A stretch of DNA of 64,000 bases from CAYMPH01 sp964392365. Lineage in GTDB: Bacteria > Spirochaetota > UBA4802 > UBA5550. Of the stretch, positions 18,346-28,093 are shown piece by piece. The translations under genes and the position numbers were made by a program. Below the pieces are notes generated by a model. That model was not told where the DNA came from, did not search any database, and saw only the letters and a list, made by a program, of their open reading frames with translations. The stretch lies in assembly GCA_964392365.1 (NCBI GenBank), contig CAYMPH010000003.1:1-64000 (forward strand), in the 5' to 3' direction. Numbering within the stretch: position 1 is the first letter of the stretch; each line of letters begins with the position of its first letter.

Positions 18346-19733
18346 TAATAAATAAAGTAAATAATAATAGCCGGGCTGAGAAGTTTAAAAGGGATGTTTT
18401 ATCGGTTTTTTTCGGGATTTTTATATCCGTTTTTCTTATATCTTTAACGCTTATTATAAATCATTTCTACAATAAAAGCAGGGAGATTGAAGAGCGTCTC
18501 CATGTTCTGAGCGGTTTGAGTGTTATCCGCGCAAAGCTTGAAGGATCTCTTATTTCACGATTATTGCTGGTCAAGGGACTCGTCTCATATGTTTCAATTA
18601 ATCCGGATATAAACCCGGATGAGTTTAATAAATATTCCGGGTCACTTATCGGAAATGATTCTATAATAAAAAATATTTCGCTTCTGAAAAATACAACTAT
18701 CATTTATGCATATCCATACAAGGGAAATGAAAAGGCAATTGGTATTGATCTGTCAAAAATTCCAGGCCAGGCGGAAACAGTAAATAAAGCAATTGAAACC
18801 AGAGAAACTGTAATTGCAGGACCTGTAAAACTTGTTCAGGGCGGCATGGGAATTATAAGCCGTATTCCGATTTTTATTAAATCACCAAATGCGGAAAATA
18901 AGGATTCTTACTGGGGGCAGGCAAGTACTGTAATTATGGAAGACGCCTTATTGAAAGAGGCCGGTTTAACTGATTCGGATCAGAATTTCAAATTTGCCAT
19001 TCGGGGTGAAAACGGTTCAGGAAAAAAAGGCAGAGTTTTCTGGGGTGACCATAATGTTTTTACAGATAATCCGGTTACTCTTGATGTTTATTTTCCAAAC
19101 GGTACCTGGCAGCTTGCTGCAGTTCCGGTAAAAGGCTGGGGCGGACGTGATTTTTTTTCTTATCTTTTCCTTTCAGCCGGTTTTTTTATCTCTCTTGTTA
19201 TTGGAGTTTTATTATGGTCATTACTCAGAACCAGATACGCGCTGAAAGATCTGGCATATCATGATGCACTTACAGGTCTTCCGAACAGATCTCTTTTTGC
19301 TGACAGGTTTTCACTTGCTGTTGTCCAGGCAAAACGTACTGGCAAATCAATTGCAATCATGATGCTTGATCTCAATAAATTCAAACAGGTAAATGATGAA
19401 ATGGGTCACTCTGTTGGAGACATTCTTCTCGGAGAGATTGCAGTCCGTCTTACTGTAACTCTCAGGGAAAGCGATACAGTTGTACGGTTCGGAGGTGATG
19501 AATTCATTATTATGCTTCAGGATATAAGTGAACCGTACGTAATAACTGAAATTGAATCTAAAATAATAAAAGTTTTCTCTGATCCGTTTCAATGCGCCGG
19601 AAAAAAAATTTCTATAGGTACGAGCATTGGAACTGCTGTCTATCCGGTTGATGGAAATGATATGGAAACTTTACTTAAAAAAGCTGATACGCTCATGTAT
19701 GCTTCTAAAAAAGGCAGGAATTACAGCGTTTAA
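18342..19733 (+). CDS. CHASE-domain diguanylate cyclase (GGDEF)
   Basis: A 463-residue membrane protein. An N-terminal helix (about 20-42), a periplasmic CHASE1-like sensor (about 50-260), and a second helix (about 270-290) precede a GGDEF domain. The active-site loop is RFGGDEFIIML (about 380-390), so cyclic-di-GMP synthesis is expected. The LPNRSLF motif typical of diguanylate cyclases is present. No RxxD inhibitory site was clear to me. It is the likely counterpart of the HD-GYP enzyme at 8590. Confidence 0.88.
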   Translation: MIINKVNNNSRAEKFKRDVLSVFFGIFISVFLISLTLIINHFYNKSREIEERLHVLSGLSVIRAKLEGSLISRLLLVKGLVSYVSINPDINPDEFNKYSGSLIGNDSIIKNISLLKNTTIIYAYPYKGNEKAIGIDLSKIPGQAETVNKAIETRETVIAGPVKLVQGGMGIISRIPIFIKSPNAENKDSYWGQASTVIMEDALLKEAGLTDSDQNFKFAIRGENGSGKKGRVFWGDHNVFTDNPVTLDVYFPNGTWQLAAVPVKGWGGRDFFSYLFLSAGFFISLVIGVLLWSLLRTRYALKDLAYHDALTGLPNRSLFADRFSLAVVQAKRTGKSIAIMMLDLNKFKQVNDEMGHSVGDILLGEIAVRLTVTLRESDTVVRFGGDEFIIMLQDISEPYVITEIESKIIKVFSDPFQCAGKKISIGTSIGTAVYPVDGNDMETLLKKADTLMYASKKGRNYSV

Positions 19734-19864
19734 ATATTTCCCATCATCCCCCAAAGGTGGCGAGTAGAAGTGAAATGCGAGTGATTTATGCAAAATAAAT
19801 AATATTGCTAACATTCTGGAAATGATAAAATACGAATTATCAAGGAAGTGATTATTTATTACAT

Positions 19865-19887
19865 GCCCCCTTAGTGAGAAAGGGGGC
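19865..19887. repeat. GC-rich intergenic hairpin
   Basis: GCCCCCTT and AAGGGGGC form a perfect 8-bp stem with a 7-nt loop in an AT-rich gap. It is not directly followed by a T-run, so it is better called a short intergenic repeat than a terminator. A similar C5/G5 palindrome is at 26945-26966. Confidence 0.5.
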
Positions 19888-19938
19888 TTAGACTAAAGAA
19901 ATATTTTTTTCCAGAGAATCCGGAATGAATCAAAGCCT

Positions 19939-20757
19939 CTAATTGATTAAAAATTGGATTTCTGTTATATACTTTTCCGGGTTTCCCCTGAATATCATGC
20001 CAGGGCCTTTAATGTATATTTCCCTTGATGGTGATTTCGCAGTATAGCCTTTTACGCTAATATAGTCGAGTATCCGCTGATATGATTTTCCAAGGCTATC
20101 GTATGATCCGCAGTGAACGAGTGTGACAGCTCTGCCTCCGGAAAGACTGCGGATATTTATATTTTTATCAGCAAGATTTTTTTTCGCGCATTCAGGCTTG
20201 ACCTGGAATCCTCCCTCAATGTCAGCATCCTTTTCTTTATATTCAGGATCATAGTAGAGACCTTCAGGTTTGCCTGCAATAAATCTGCCGCAGTATTTCC
20301 ATACAGCCGAGAAAGCTTTTCCCATCTGATTATAGCTGCCTTTGAATCTGTATCCTGCAAAGATAATATCCTCAATTGTTTTTTCTTCTATATTTAAACT
20401 CATGTTTTCTTTCATTTCATTGCTCCTTATTGTTTTAATTGCAATGTCAAGATCACGGCTCAGATTTTTATATCTCTCTGCAATCGCTGTGATTTTATTT
20501 TTTTGCGATTCGAGATAACCGAGTATCTCAGAGTCGTCTTTTTTGTTCAGCAGAATCTCTTTAATATCCGGAATAGAAAATTCCATGCAGCGGAGCATCG
20601 CAATCACGTCTGCACGTTCGACAGATGATTCCCGGTAGTATCTGTATCCGGAATCTTCATCAATATAGTCCGGAATAAGAATGCCTTCGTCGTGATAGTG
20701 CCTGAGCGTTTTTACTGTAAGTCTTGTGATAAGCGAGAACTCCCCGATTGAGTACAT
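19939..20757 (-). CDS. MerR-family regulator with GyrI-like effector domain
   Basis: A 272-residue BmrR-like regulator. The winged-helix MerR domain (about 1-70) starts YSIGEFSLITRLTVKTLRHYHDEG. A dimerisation helix (about 75-115) precedes a GyrI/AraC-E-bind-type ligand domain (about 120-272) with GRAVTLVHCGSYDSL. Such proteins sense hydrophobic or cationic compounds. The gene lies 2 nt behind a small membrane-protein gene, and a textbook MerR promoter/operator stands before that pair at 21291-21321, so autoregulation is likely. Confidence 0.92.
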   Translation of the reverse strand: MYSIGEFSLITRLTVKTLRHYHDEGILIPDYIDEDSGYRYYRESSVERADVIAMLRCMEFSIPDIKEILLNKKDDSEILGYLESQKNKITAIAERYKNLSRDLDIAIKTIRSNEMKENMSLNIEEKTIEDIIFAGYRFKGSYNQMGKAFSAVWKYCGRFIAGKPEGLYYDPEYKEKDADIEGGFQVKPECAKKNLADKNINIRSLSGGRAVTLVHCGSYDSLGKSYQRILDYISVKGYTAKSPSREIYIKGPGMIFRGNPEKYITEIQFLIN

Positions 20758-20759
20758 TT

Positions 20760-21257
20760 TTATCTCCTGCCGGATTTAATCTTTTCTTCGAATACAGGAT
20801 CGCCGAGCTTTTTAATCAGATCCGGCCTGTTTCGGATATAATCCTGATGCACCGGTATAAAAATTGCAAACAGAATTATTCCTGCAATAAGACCTGCAGC
20901 GGACGCGCGTAAATTTTTATGATCAGTAATTGCAGTGAATATTGTGTAGATTATTGCTGCAGTCATTAAAATATGTCCTGCCTGAGCAATCAATGCAGTG
21001 CCGTTCCATCCGAAAAAAAACAATCCGCCGAATCCGAAAAATCCCATGAACGGGATAGCCGCTGCCATAAGCCATGTTTTTCTAAAGAAAAATCCCGTGA
21101 GAAAAATGGCTGTTGATGGAGCGCAGATATTGAAAAAGAACCATTCTGTGATTGTGAAACCGGCCATTCCGAAAAAGTAGAACATTCCGTTGATTATAGC
21201 CAGTACGTTCAGAATGGCTATTACCAGGCCAATGTAAAATTGTTTTTTATTGTTCAT
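20760..21257 (-). CDS. Small polytopic membrane protein, probable MerR target
   Basis: A 165-residue protein with about five hydrophobic segments, rich in Phe and Gly (FMGFFGFGGLFFFGW). It is the first gene of a two-gene operon with the MerR regulator, with a strong AGGAGG site. Its promoter has the 19-bp spacer typical of MerR control. It may help exclude or respond to the effector. The family is not recognised. Confidence 0.75.
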   Translation of the reverse strand: MNNKKQFYIGLVIAILNVLAIINGMFYFFGMAGFTITEWFFFNICAPSTAIFLTGFFFRKTWLMAAAIPFMGFFGFGGLFFFGWNGTALIAQAGHILMTAAIIYTIFTAITDHKNLRASAAGLIAGIILFAIFIPVHQDYIRNRPDLIKKLGDPVFEEKIKSGRR

Positions 21258-21290
21258 GTGAAACCTCCTTGAATTAGTTTTAATAATTTG

Positions 21291-21321
21291 AAGGTCAGGT
21301 CTCCGGTTAGGGGAGAGTCAA
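21291..21321 (-). promoter_or_regulatory. MerR-type promoter and operator
   Basis: Read on the minus strand, a -35 TTGACT (complement of 21316-21321) is separated by 19 bp from a poor -10 hexamer GACCTT (21291-21296). The spacer holds the dyad TCTCC-N7-GGAGA. An overlong 19-bp spacer with a central dyad is the mark of promoters that MerR proteins untwist. It precedes the membrane-protein and merR operon by about 35 bp. Confidence 0.7.
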
Positions 21322-21436
21322 ATATTTTTATTGAATTTTAAAATAAAATTAATGAAAGAATTTTCGAATTTATATTAAATTGTATCATGCAGAGTCTTGA
21401 AATCTAATTTATTATAATTCACAAGGAGATAAATTT

Positions 21437-21853
21437 ATGTATTTCACGGTTAATATATGGGCAGTTTTAGTTAGTGCTGTAGCAAGTATGCTGATAGGCA
21501 GTATCTGGTATGGTCCGCTTTTCGGAAAAAAATTCATGGATGCAATGGAAATGGACAAATGGAGTCCTGAACAACAGGAGAAGATGAAAAAGGCCATGAT
21601 TGCAACTTATATTGCTCAATTTATTGCCAGTCTGGTTATGTTTTATGTTGTCGGGTGGATTATGGGAGGTCTTGGATTATTATCAGTAAAAGGAGGCCTG
21701 ATGGCTGCACTTCTTGTCTGGATTGGTTTTGTTGTTCCTTTGAAGCTTGGAGATTCCCTGTGGGGCGGTAAAATGATTTTATTCTGGCTTGGAATCGGAA
21801 ATATGCTTATAACTTTACTTGCTGCCGGAGCAATTATTGGCGTGTGGAACTAA
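21437..21853 (+). CDS. DUF1761-type membrane protein
   Basis: A 138-residue protein with four hydrophobic segments. It has the family-like SMLIGSIWYGPLFGKKF start and a MxxxxWSPEQQEKMKKAM loop, which match DUF1761 as I know it. Function is unknown. It has an AAGGAG site and is divergent from the MerR operon, so it may also come under MerR control through the shared 179-bp gap. It ends at a good terminator. Confidence 0.75.
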   Translation: MYFTVNIWAVLVSAVASMLIGSIWYGPLFGKKFMDAMEMDKWSPEQQEKMKKAMIATYIAQFIASLVMFYVVGWIMGGLGLLSVKGGLMAALLVWIGFVVPLKLGDSLWGGKMILFWLGIGNMLITLLAAGAIIGVWN

Positions 21854-21862
21854 TATACATTA

Positions 21863-21912
21863 GTACAGACGTTTATGATCTAATGTATAAGCGTCCGTAC
21901 TATTTTTTTTTC
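21863..21912. terminator. Intrinsic terminator between convergent genes
   Basis: An imperfect 13-bp stem (GTACaGACGTTTA against TAAGCGTCcGTAC) with a 12-nt loop is followed by TA and a long T-run. It would end the DUF1761 gene and lies just before the end of the MMPL exporter gene. Confidence 0.7.
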
Positions 21913-21914
21913 AG

Positions 21915-24326
21915 TCATTTTTTATTTTTTTGCATTATGTTTAAAAGCGGAGGCGTTATTGCAACAGCACCAATGTATGAATAGATTATTCCAAGCAATA
22001 GCGCAATCCCTGCATGCCTAAGCATTGAATGCTCCGCAATGCTCATTACGCCAAACCCGATTAAGGTTGATGCAGCAGATAAAAAAACTGTAAGCCTGAT
22101 TAGACCGTATTCTTCATCATCTTCATTGCCGTATTTCTGGTATGCGCGCACCAGGTAGAGTGCGTAATCGCTTCCCATTCCGATTATAATGATTGTAACA
22201 ACAACTGCTGCAATTCCGATAGTTTCGCCGATCAGGTTTAATGTGCCGAACGTGGCAATTAGAGCGAAAACTGTAGGAACAAGAGATGCCAATACAAGTT
22301 TAATGTTTCTCAGGTAAATAAATGCTACAACAAATGTAGCAGCACCTACAATAAGAGCCATCTTGATAAATGCTGATAGAATGGATTGGCCTATCCTTTC
22401 GCTGAAGTATGCAGGATCAAGAATTTTTATAAATCCTGATGCCCTGTATTTATCATGAAATTTTTCTGATTTATAGTTGTCTCCTCTTGTAAGAGTTGAG
22501 AACTCCGACCATTGATTGCTGTTGGGATTTTTTGTTATGTTTAAAAATTTATAAAACTTTTCAGGAATTTTTTCAAAAACCGGATTGTTTATATTTACAG
22601 TATTATAGAAAAAATCGAAAGCATCAGCGGAGAATCCTGTTTCGATTGATGCATTATATATATTGTTTCTCATTTCATGAATTCTTTTCTGCGAAAAGAA
22701 TTTTTTCCATGCTGTGAAGTTCTTCTTTGATAAATCTTTTCCAGGGAAAACCATAGATGAGGTAAAACCGGATGAAATATTATCTTCTGATATATCATTG
22801 CCTATCATCGTTGTTATTGTGTCTGAATTTTTCTGAAGCTCTTCAAGGGAAGATGCACTGTTCATCAGGTATAATCTGCTCAGGATGTCGCCCCATGTGT
22901 TTTTTACAAGGTTCTCAGCAGCAATTGTTTCATTGCTTACGCTGTTCATGGAATTGAGATCAACCTTGAATTCAGGTTTTGCAAAAAAAAGCAGCACAAT
23001 GCCAATGGCACAGGCAGCGTAGAATTTTTTTCTATCTTTTCCGGAGCTGATAATATTAACAAATTTCTGCAGCGGGAAAAAACTTCTTTTCTTTGCAGGA
23101 AGCATTTCAGTGAAGATGAACGGATAAACGAGATGTACAAAAGCAAAGGTGAAAACAACGCCGAGAGCCGCAAAGTAACCGATTTCTGATAATGCTTTAA
23201 ATCCGCTGATAAATAATAAGGCAAAACTTATTGATGTTGTAAGCATTGCAAGAATCCCAAGAGACCAGACTTTTTTAGTTGCTTCAAATCCTGTGGTTTT
23301 TATCGGGCGATCAAGGAATAGAAGGTACGCAATGCCGTAGTCGACAGTAAAAGAAATTATCGTTCCGCCGAATCCTATTGCTAAAACTGAAATTGATTTG
23401 TTGAACAGGGAATAAACAAATAACGATATTGCTGTGCCTGCCAGAGCAGGTACAAGTGCAAGAAGACCAAGCCATGGCCTTGGAAATCCTGCAATTAAAA
23501 GCAGTGCAATGCCTATTGTTGCAAACAGTACCGCCTTTTCCGTATCGGATTTCGCCTTGGTTTCATTATCAAGAGCAGCGCGGTATGAACCAACAGGAGT
23601 AAGAGTATATTTAATTTTTAAAGGAGAAAATTTCTTATCAAGCTCTGACTCGATTTTTTTTACAAGATTTGTCATCTTCAGAGCAAAGCCTGTATCAGTG
23701 CCGGAACTTAGCGGCTCAAGAATAATCAGCAGATGTCTGCTGTCAGTTGATATAATCTGCTGTTTGTATATTTTTGCATTTTTTGACGGAGAGAGATTGG
23801 ATAATTTCGCGAGAATAATATTTCTAAAACCAAGAGGATCCTTCTCGATCAGATTGGACTGCCCTATGCTGTCAAGAGAAGTCAGTTCCAGAAATCTCTG
23901 TTTCAATTCAGATGTTATTTTTTCCTGTGTTAGAAGCGGTTTTATTTTTTCTTCAAGTTCCTTTTCTGAAAATAAATAGGGCAGTGTGTCTGTAATCCGT
24001 GTAATAAGTTCCGGGAAAAGTGCTTCATTATCACCAAGCCCGACTGTTTTAAACAGACCGCTCCCGGATAAATATTTTTCAATGAAAACAGATCCCTCTG
24101 TAAGATCTTCAATATTGCCTGTAGTCTGCAGATCTATTACAATTCTGTCTTTGGACGGAAGGTTGTTTATAACATATGCTGCTTCATTTACTATAGGATC
24201 ATTTTTAGGAAGGGATTCCACTATGTCCATGTCAATCACAAGTCTCGACATTGCTATTTTAAACATAGTTATAACTGAAGCTGTAATTATAATTACTAAA
24301 ATAATTTTACTGATTTTATTTTTCAT
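21915..24326 (-). CDS. RND/MMPL-family predicted exporter
   Basis: An 803-residue inner-membrane protein with two repeats of one helix, a large periplasmic loop, and five helices (12 in total). The MMPL-type motif GMGSDYALYLVRAYQ is in the second half, and VDYGIAYLLFLDR is the matching site in the first. Members move lipids, hopanoids or other hydrophobic molecules out of the inner membrane. No partner adaptor is adjacent. The Asp of each motif is the likely proton-relay residue. Confidence 0.87.
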   Translation of the reverse strand: MKNKISKIILVIIITASVITMFKIAMSRLVIDMDIVESLPKNDPIVNEAAYVINNLPSKDRIVIDLQTTGNIEDLTEGSVFIEKYLSGSGLFKTVGLGDNEALFPELITRITDTLPYLFSEKELEEKIKPLLTQEKITSELKQRFLELTSLDSIGQSNLIEKDPLGFRNIILAKLSNLSPSKNAKIYKQQIISTDSRHLLIILEPLSSGTDTGFALKMTNLVKKIESELDKKFSPLKIKYTLTPVGSYRAALDNETKAKSDTEKAVLFATIGIALLLIAGFPRPWLGLLALVPALAGTAISLFVYSLFNKSISVLAIGFGGTIISFTVDYGIAYLLFLDRPIKTTGFEATKKVWSLGILAMLTTSISFALLFISGFKALSEIGYFAALGVVFTFAFVHLVYPFIFTEMLPAKKRSFFPLQKFVNIISSGKDRKKFYAACAIGIVLLFFAKPEFKVDLNSMNSVSNETIAAENLVKNTWGDILSRLYLMNSASSLEELQKNSDTITTMIGNDISEDNISSGFTSSMVFPGKDLSKKNFTAWKKFFSQKRIHEMRNNIYNASIETGFSADAFDFFYNTVNINNPVFEKIPEKFYKFLNITKNPNSNQWSEFSTLTRGDNYKSEKFHDKYRASGFIKILDPAYFSERIGQSILSAFIKMALIVGAATFVVAFIYLRNIKLVLASLVPTVFALIATFGTLNLIGETIGIAAVVVTIIIIGMGSDYALYLVRAYQKYGNEDDEEYGLIRLTVFLSAASTLIGFGVMSIAEHSMLRHAGIALLLGIIYSYIGAVAITPPLLNIMQKNKK

Positions 24327-24561
24327 TCTTGACCATGTTGTTTCATTTTATTGTATTATTTTAAACTGTCAGGATTTCTTGATTCTGATTTTTGGAGATT
24401 TTTTTAATAATGGTCAAGCACATATTTTTTATTCATAATAAATTAATATAATAATATTATTAATTATTATTAAAAATATTGAAATATTTATGCAGAATTA
24501 AAAAATATCTTTATTGAATAATAATTTTAAAATCAAATCCATTCTAGTAATAGGAATATAA

Positions 24562-26019
24562 ATGAAAAATAATCCCTTTTTGTTTTTTTCAGTTTTAATT
24601 GCTTTAGTTTTAATCAACCTGGATGTTTCAGCTGCTTCACAAGTCCCTATTCCTGTTGAAAATTCTACTGCAGTAACTCAAATTGGAACTCTTCTGCCTT
24701 TATGGTCTGTAATTCCTTTTATTGGAGTTCTCCTCTCAATTGCGCTTTTCCCGCTTTTTGCTCAAAATTTCTGGCATAATCATTTTCCGAAAATATCAGC
24801 ATTCTGGGCTCTTTTATTTGCTGTGCCGTTTCTGTTTATATTTAAGGGAAACGGCCTGTATGAAATAGCTCATATTTATATAATAGATTATATTCCATTT
24901 ATTATTTTACTATGGGCGCTTTTTACTATTTCTGGTAATATATATATCAGCGGTTCAGCTAAAGAAACTCCTGCTGTAAACAGCCTGATGCTTTTCGCCG
25001 GTGCAGTTCTCGCATCAATCATCGGCACTACAGGCGCTTCTATGCTTCTTATACGTACTGTATTGCGCACCAATAAGCTAAGGAAATACAAGGTTCATAC
25101 TATTATTTTTTTTATATTTCTTGTAGGAAATATCGGTGGTTCTCTTACTCCGATCGGGGATCCGCCGCTGTTCCTCGGATTCATACACGGCGTGCCGTTT
25201 TTATGGACGCTTAAGCTGCTTCCAGTAACAGGCTTTGCAGTATTTACTTTAATTACAATTTATTATCTTATGGATAAATATTATTATTCTAAAGAAGATC
25301 CTGCCTCTCTTCTCGAAAACGATTCTGAATCTATTAAGATTGAAGGCGCGCATAATTTTATTTTCTTGATCGGGGTTATCGGGGCAGTTATATTCAGCGG
25401 TACTGTAAAGCTTGGTGATATTAATATATTCGGTATACATCAGACTATTGAGAATTTAATTAAAGACGCATTTCTGATTCTAATGGGTATGCTCGCTCTG
25501 ATTACAACAGGGAAAAAAGTAAGGGCTGATAATTCATTTGACTGGATTCCAATCAGAGAGGTTTCCATTCTTTTCGCCGGTATATTCATGACAATCATTC
25601 CGGCCCTTGCAATATTAAAAGCCGGCGAGCACGGGGCATTCGCTTCACTGGTCAAGTCAATGGAATCACCTGCCCATTATTTCTGGGTTTCGGGTTCTTT
25701 ATCGTCATTTCTTGATAACGCGCCGACATATCTGACTTTTTTTTCAAGCCTGCTGGGTAAGTTTTATCCGGGTTTGCCGGAAGCTGAAGCAGTATTAAAA
25801 CTTATTTCAGAAAGAGGTGCATACCTTATGGCGATATCAGCGGGTTCTGTATTTATGGGAGCAATTACCTATATAGGCAATGCTCCGAATTTTATGGTAA
25901 AATCAATTGCTGAGGAATTCGGAGTTGAAATGCCGAGCTTTTTCGGATATATGTTTAAATATTCAATTCCGGTTTTAATACCTTTATTCATTGCTGTAAC
26001 GATTATTTTTTTTAAATAG
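24562..26019 (+). CDS. NhaD/ArsB-type sodium:proton antiporter or ion transporter
   Basis: A 485-residue ion-transporter-superfamily protein with a signal-like first helix (SAAS) and about 11-12 further helices. Motifs include TGASMLLIRTVLRTN and GGSLTPIGDPPLFLGF, and the second half has FLDNAPTYLTFF and GAITYIGNAPNFMVKS, all typical of the NhaD branch. Sodium or lithium export against protons is the likely role, but anion transport is possible. It is transcribed alone. Confidence 0.82.
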   Translation: MKNNPFLFFSVLIALVLINLDVSAASQVPIPVENSTAVTQIGTLLPLWSVIPFIGVLLSIALFPLFAQNFWHNHFPKISAFWALLFAVPFLFIFKGNGLYEIAHIYIIDYIPFIILLWALFTISGNIYISGSAKETPAVNSLMLFAGAVLASIIGTTGASMLLIRTVLRTNKLRKYKVHTIIFFIFLVGNIGGSLTPIGDPPLFLGFIHGVPFLWTLKLLPVTGFAVFTLITIYYLMDKYYYSKEDPASLLENDSESIKIEGAHNFIFLIGVIGAVIFSGTVKLGDINIFGIHQTIENLIKDAFLILMGMLALITTGKKVRADNSFDWIPIREVSILFAGIFMTIIPALAILKAGEHGAFASLVKSMESPAHYFWVSGSLSSFLDNAPTYLTFFSSLLGKFYPGLPEAEAVLKLISERGAYLMAISAGSVFMGAITYIGNAPNFMVKSIAEEFGVEMPSFFGYMFKYSIPVLIPLFIAVTIIFFK

Positions 26020-26172
26020 TATAACAATAAAAATATATTAAGAAATCTGTACTAAGATTTATTTTTATTCATATATTTTTTATAATCATTAATAAAATCT
26101 TTCTTTACATATAAAAGGATATTTTTAAAGAATGATAGCAATTATTAAAAAATTTTTTTTTGAGGTGATATC

Positions 26173-26865
26173 ATGAATATTTTAATTTTCGGGCCTAATG
26201 GAAGCGGAAAGGGAACTCAGGGTTCTGTAATACAGAAAAAATACAGTATCAGTCATATTGAATCAGGGGTTATTTTCAGAGAGAATATTAAAAAGGGAAC
26301 TGAACTCGGCAAAAAAGCAAAAGCATTTATCGATAAAGGCGATCTTGTTCCGGATGATATAACAATTCCAATGATTCTCGACCGTTTAAAGCAGGATGAC
26401 TGCAAAGGCGGCTGGCTGCTTGATGGATTTCCAAGAAATCTTGAACAGGGCGAAGCTCTTAATGCGGCGCTTGAAAAAGCAGGAATTTCACTTGATTATG
26501 TTGTTGAAATTATTCTGGATCGTGAATCTGCAAAGAAAAGAATTATGGGCAGAAAACTTTGTGCTGCAGACAATAACCATCCGAACAATATTTATATAGA
26601 TGCAATTAAACCAACAGAAAAAGACGGTGCAGTTGTATGCAGAATATGCGGAGGCTCATTAAGTGCAAGAAGCGACGATCAGGATGAGGATGCTATAAAT
26701 AAAAGACACAACATCTATTATGATAAAGATAAGGGAACTCTCGCATCAGTTGGTTTCTTTAAGAAATTATCTGCTAAAAACGGCGGAAAGCCTGCAATTA
26801 TTGAGCTTGATGGTACTCCAAGTGTGAAAATCGTAGGCGAGGAACTGGCTTCAAAATTAAAATAA
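26173..26865 (+). CDS. adk: Adenylate kinase with extended LID segment
   Basis: A 230-residue nucleoside monophosphate kinase. The P-loop GPNGSGKGTQ (about 7-16), the AMP-site strand (SGVIFR) and DGFPRN (about 84-89) mark adenylate kinase. Between about residues 135 and 180 the LID holds C-x(n)-CRICGG, a zinc-type knuckle, with an unusual acidic insert. The ribosome site GAGGTG precedes the ATG. Other nucleotides could be used, but adenylate is the best fit. Confidence 0.85.
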   Translation: MNILIFGPNGSGKGTQGSVIQKKYSISHIESGVIFRENIKKGTELGKKAKAFIDKGDLVPDDITIPMILDRLKQDDCKGGWLLDGFPRNLEQGEALNAALEKAGISLDYVVEIILDRESAKKRIMGRKLCAADNNHPNNIYIDAIKPTEKDGAVVCRICGGSLSARSDDQDEDAINKRHNIYYDKDKGTLASVGFFKKLSAKNGGKPAIIELDGTPSVKIVGEELASKLK

Positions 26866-26944
26866 GTTAATCTTATTAAAACAATTTTAACCTTCACTCA
26901 GATTAATATCAAAATTATAAAAAAGTTTCACACTTACTTCGATT

Positions 26945-26966
26945 CTCCCCCTGAATTCAGGGGGAG
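26945..26966. repeat. Perfect 22-bp palindrome
   Basis: CTCCCCCTGAATTCAGGGGGAG is an exact palindrome in the 191-bp gap between adk and the MORN gene. It might act as a weak terminator for adk or the MORN gene, but no T-run follows. It resembles the C5/G5 hairpin at 19865-19887. Confidence 0.5.
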
Positions 26967-27056
26967 TAAACCGGAGTTTGAAAAAACCTGAATTGAGTTA
27001 CTGTAATTATTTTAAAGATCGTATTTTGACAAAAGAAGTTTCACCATAGAATAAAT

Positions 27057-28058
27057 TTATTCTCCGGTGAATTCCCCGTTTAACCAGTTGCCGTTATTTA
27101 TAACCTGACCATTTGAATCATACAGTGTGCCTTTGCCGTGATATTTGCTTTTTTCCCACTGACCCACGTATTTTCTTCCATCTGAAAAAATAAAAGTACC
27201 TATTCCGCTGTAATCGTTTTCCACCCAGTCGCCATCGTATTTGTCGCCATTTTTAAAAGTAAATGTTCCCTTGCCGTGATATTTATTCTGAGCCCAGCTG
27301 CCTTCATATCTGTCGCCATTGCTGAAAGTAAAAATTCCGAGACCATCATACATGTTTTCTTTCCAGTCTCCGAAATATCTGTCGCCGTTTGTGAAAGTAA
27401 ATGTGCCTTTGCCGTGATATTTGTTATCAAGCCAGTCTCCAGTATATTTCTCGCCGTTTGCAAAGGTGAAATTCCCCCTGCCTTCATATTTATTGTCTTT
27501 GAAATCGCCTTCGTATCTGTCACCGTTTGTAAATGTAAAAACGCCTTTGCCGTTATACATCCCGTTCTGAAAAAGGCCTTCATACTTTTCTCCATTTGCA
27601 AATGAAAAAACACCCTTGCCGCTGTATTTTCCTTCTGAATAATTACCTTCGTATTTATTGCCGCCTGTGAAAACATATACACCGAATCCGCTGTAGTTTC
27701 CGTTTGCAAATCCGCCGTTATATTTGTCTCCATTGGCAAATATATATGAACCTTTACCATGAGGTAAATCATTCTTGAACTGGCCATCATACACATCGCC
27801 GTTGTAATATGTTTCAACACCTTTTCCATCTGCAAGACCGTTTAAAAAGGTTCCTTCATATTTTGAACCGTCAGCTCTTTTAAAAACTCCAGAACCATTA
27901 AGGCAGTTTCCGGAAATACAGACCGGTTTATTTTCGTCTTCATTTCTTTCAGGTTCCATTATTAAATCATTCGATTTCTCTTCCTGTGCGGGAAGGGGCA
28001 TTATGACTGCAAATAATGCTAAAAGCGAAATTAAGAACATTGATAATTTTTTCTTCAT
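27057..28058 (-). CDS. Exported MORN-repeat protein
   Basis: A 333-residue protein with a signal peptide (about 1-25, ending PAQE-like). From about residue 60 it holds eleven consecutive 23-residue MORN repeats of the type YxGxWxxxxxHGKGTFTFxNG, plus a degenerate twelfth. MORN repeats form an elongated beta-strand ladder and often bind phospholipid or act as scaffolds. Export to the periplasm or surface is inferred from the signal. It follows an outer-membrane protein gene by 35 nt in the same direction, and has a strong GGAGG site. Confidence 0.88.
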   Translation of the reverse strand: MKKKLSMFLISLLALFAVIMPLPAQEEKSNDLIMEPERNEDENKPVCISGNCLNGSGVFKRADGSKYEGTFLNGLADGKGVETYYNGDVYDGQFKNDLPHGKGSYIFANGDKYNGGFANGNYSGFGVYVFTGGNKYEGNYSEGKYSGKGVFSFANGEKYEGLFQNGMYNGKGVFTFTNGDRYEGDFKDNKYEGRGNFTFANGEKYTGDWLDNKYHGKGTFTFTNGDRYFGDWKENMYDGLGIFTFSNGDRYEGSWAQNKYHGKGTFTFKNGDKYDGDWVENDYSGIGTFIFSDGRKYVGQWEKSKYHGKGTLYDSNGQVINNGNWLNGEFTGE

Positions 28059-28093
28059 GGCAAATTCCTCCAGTTTTTTATTAATGAATAAAA

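Noticed and set aside
27200..27835. Second long minus-strand frame within the MORN gene
   Set aside because: It is a frame-shifted reading of the 69-bp repeats, and its own repeats are only the shadow of the MORN periodicity.
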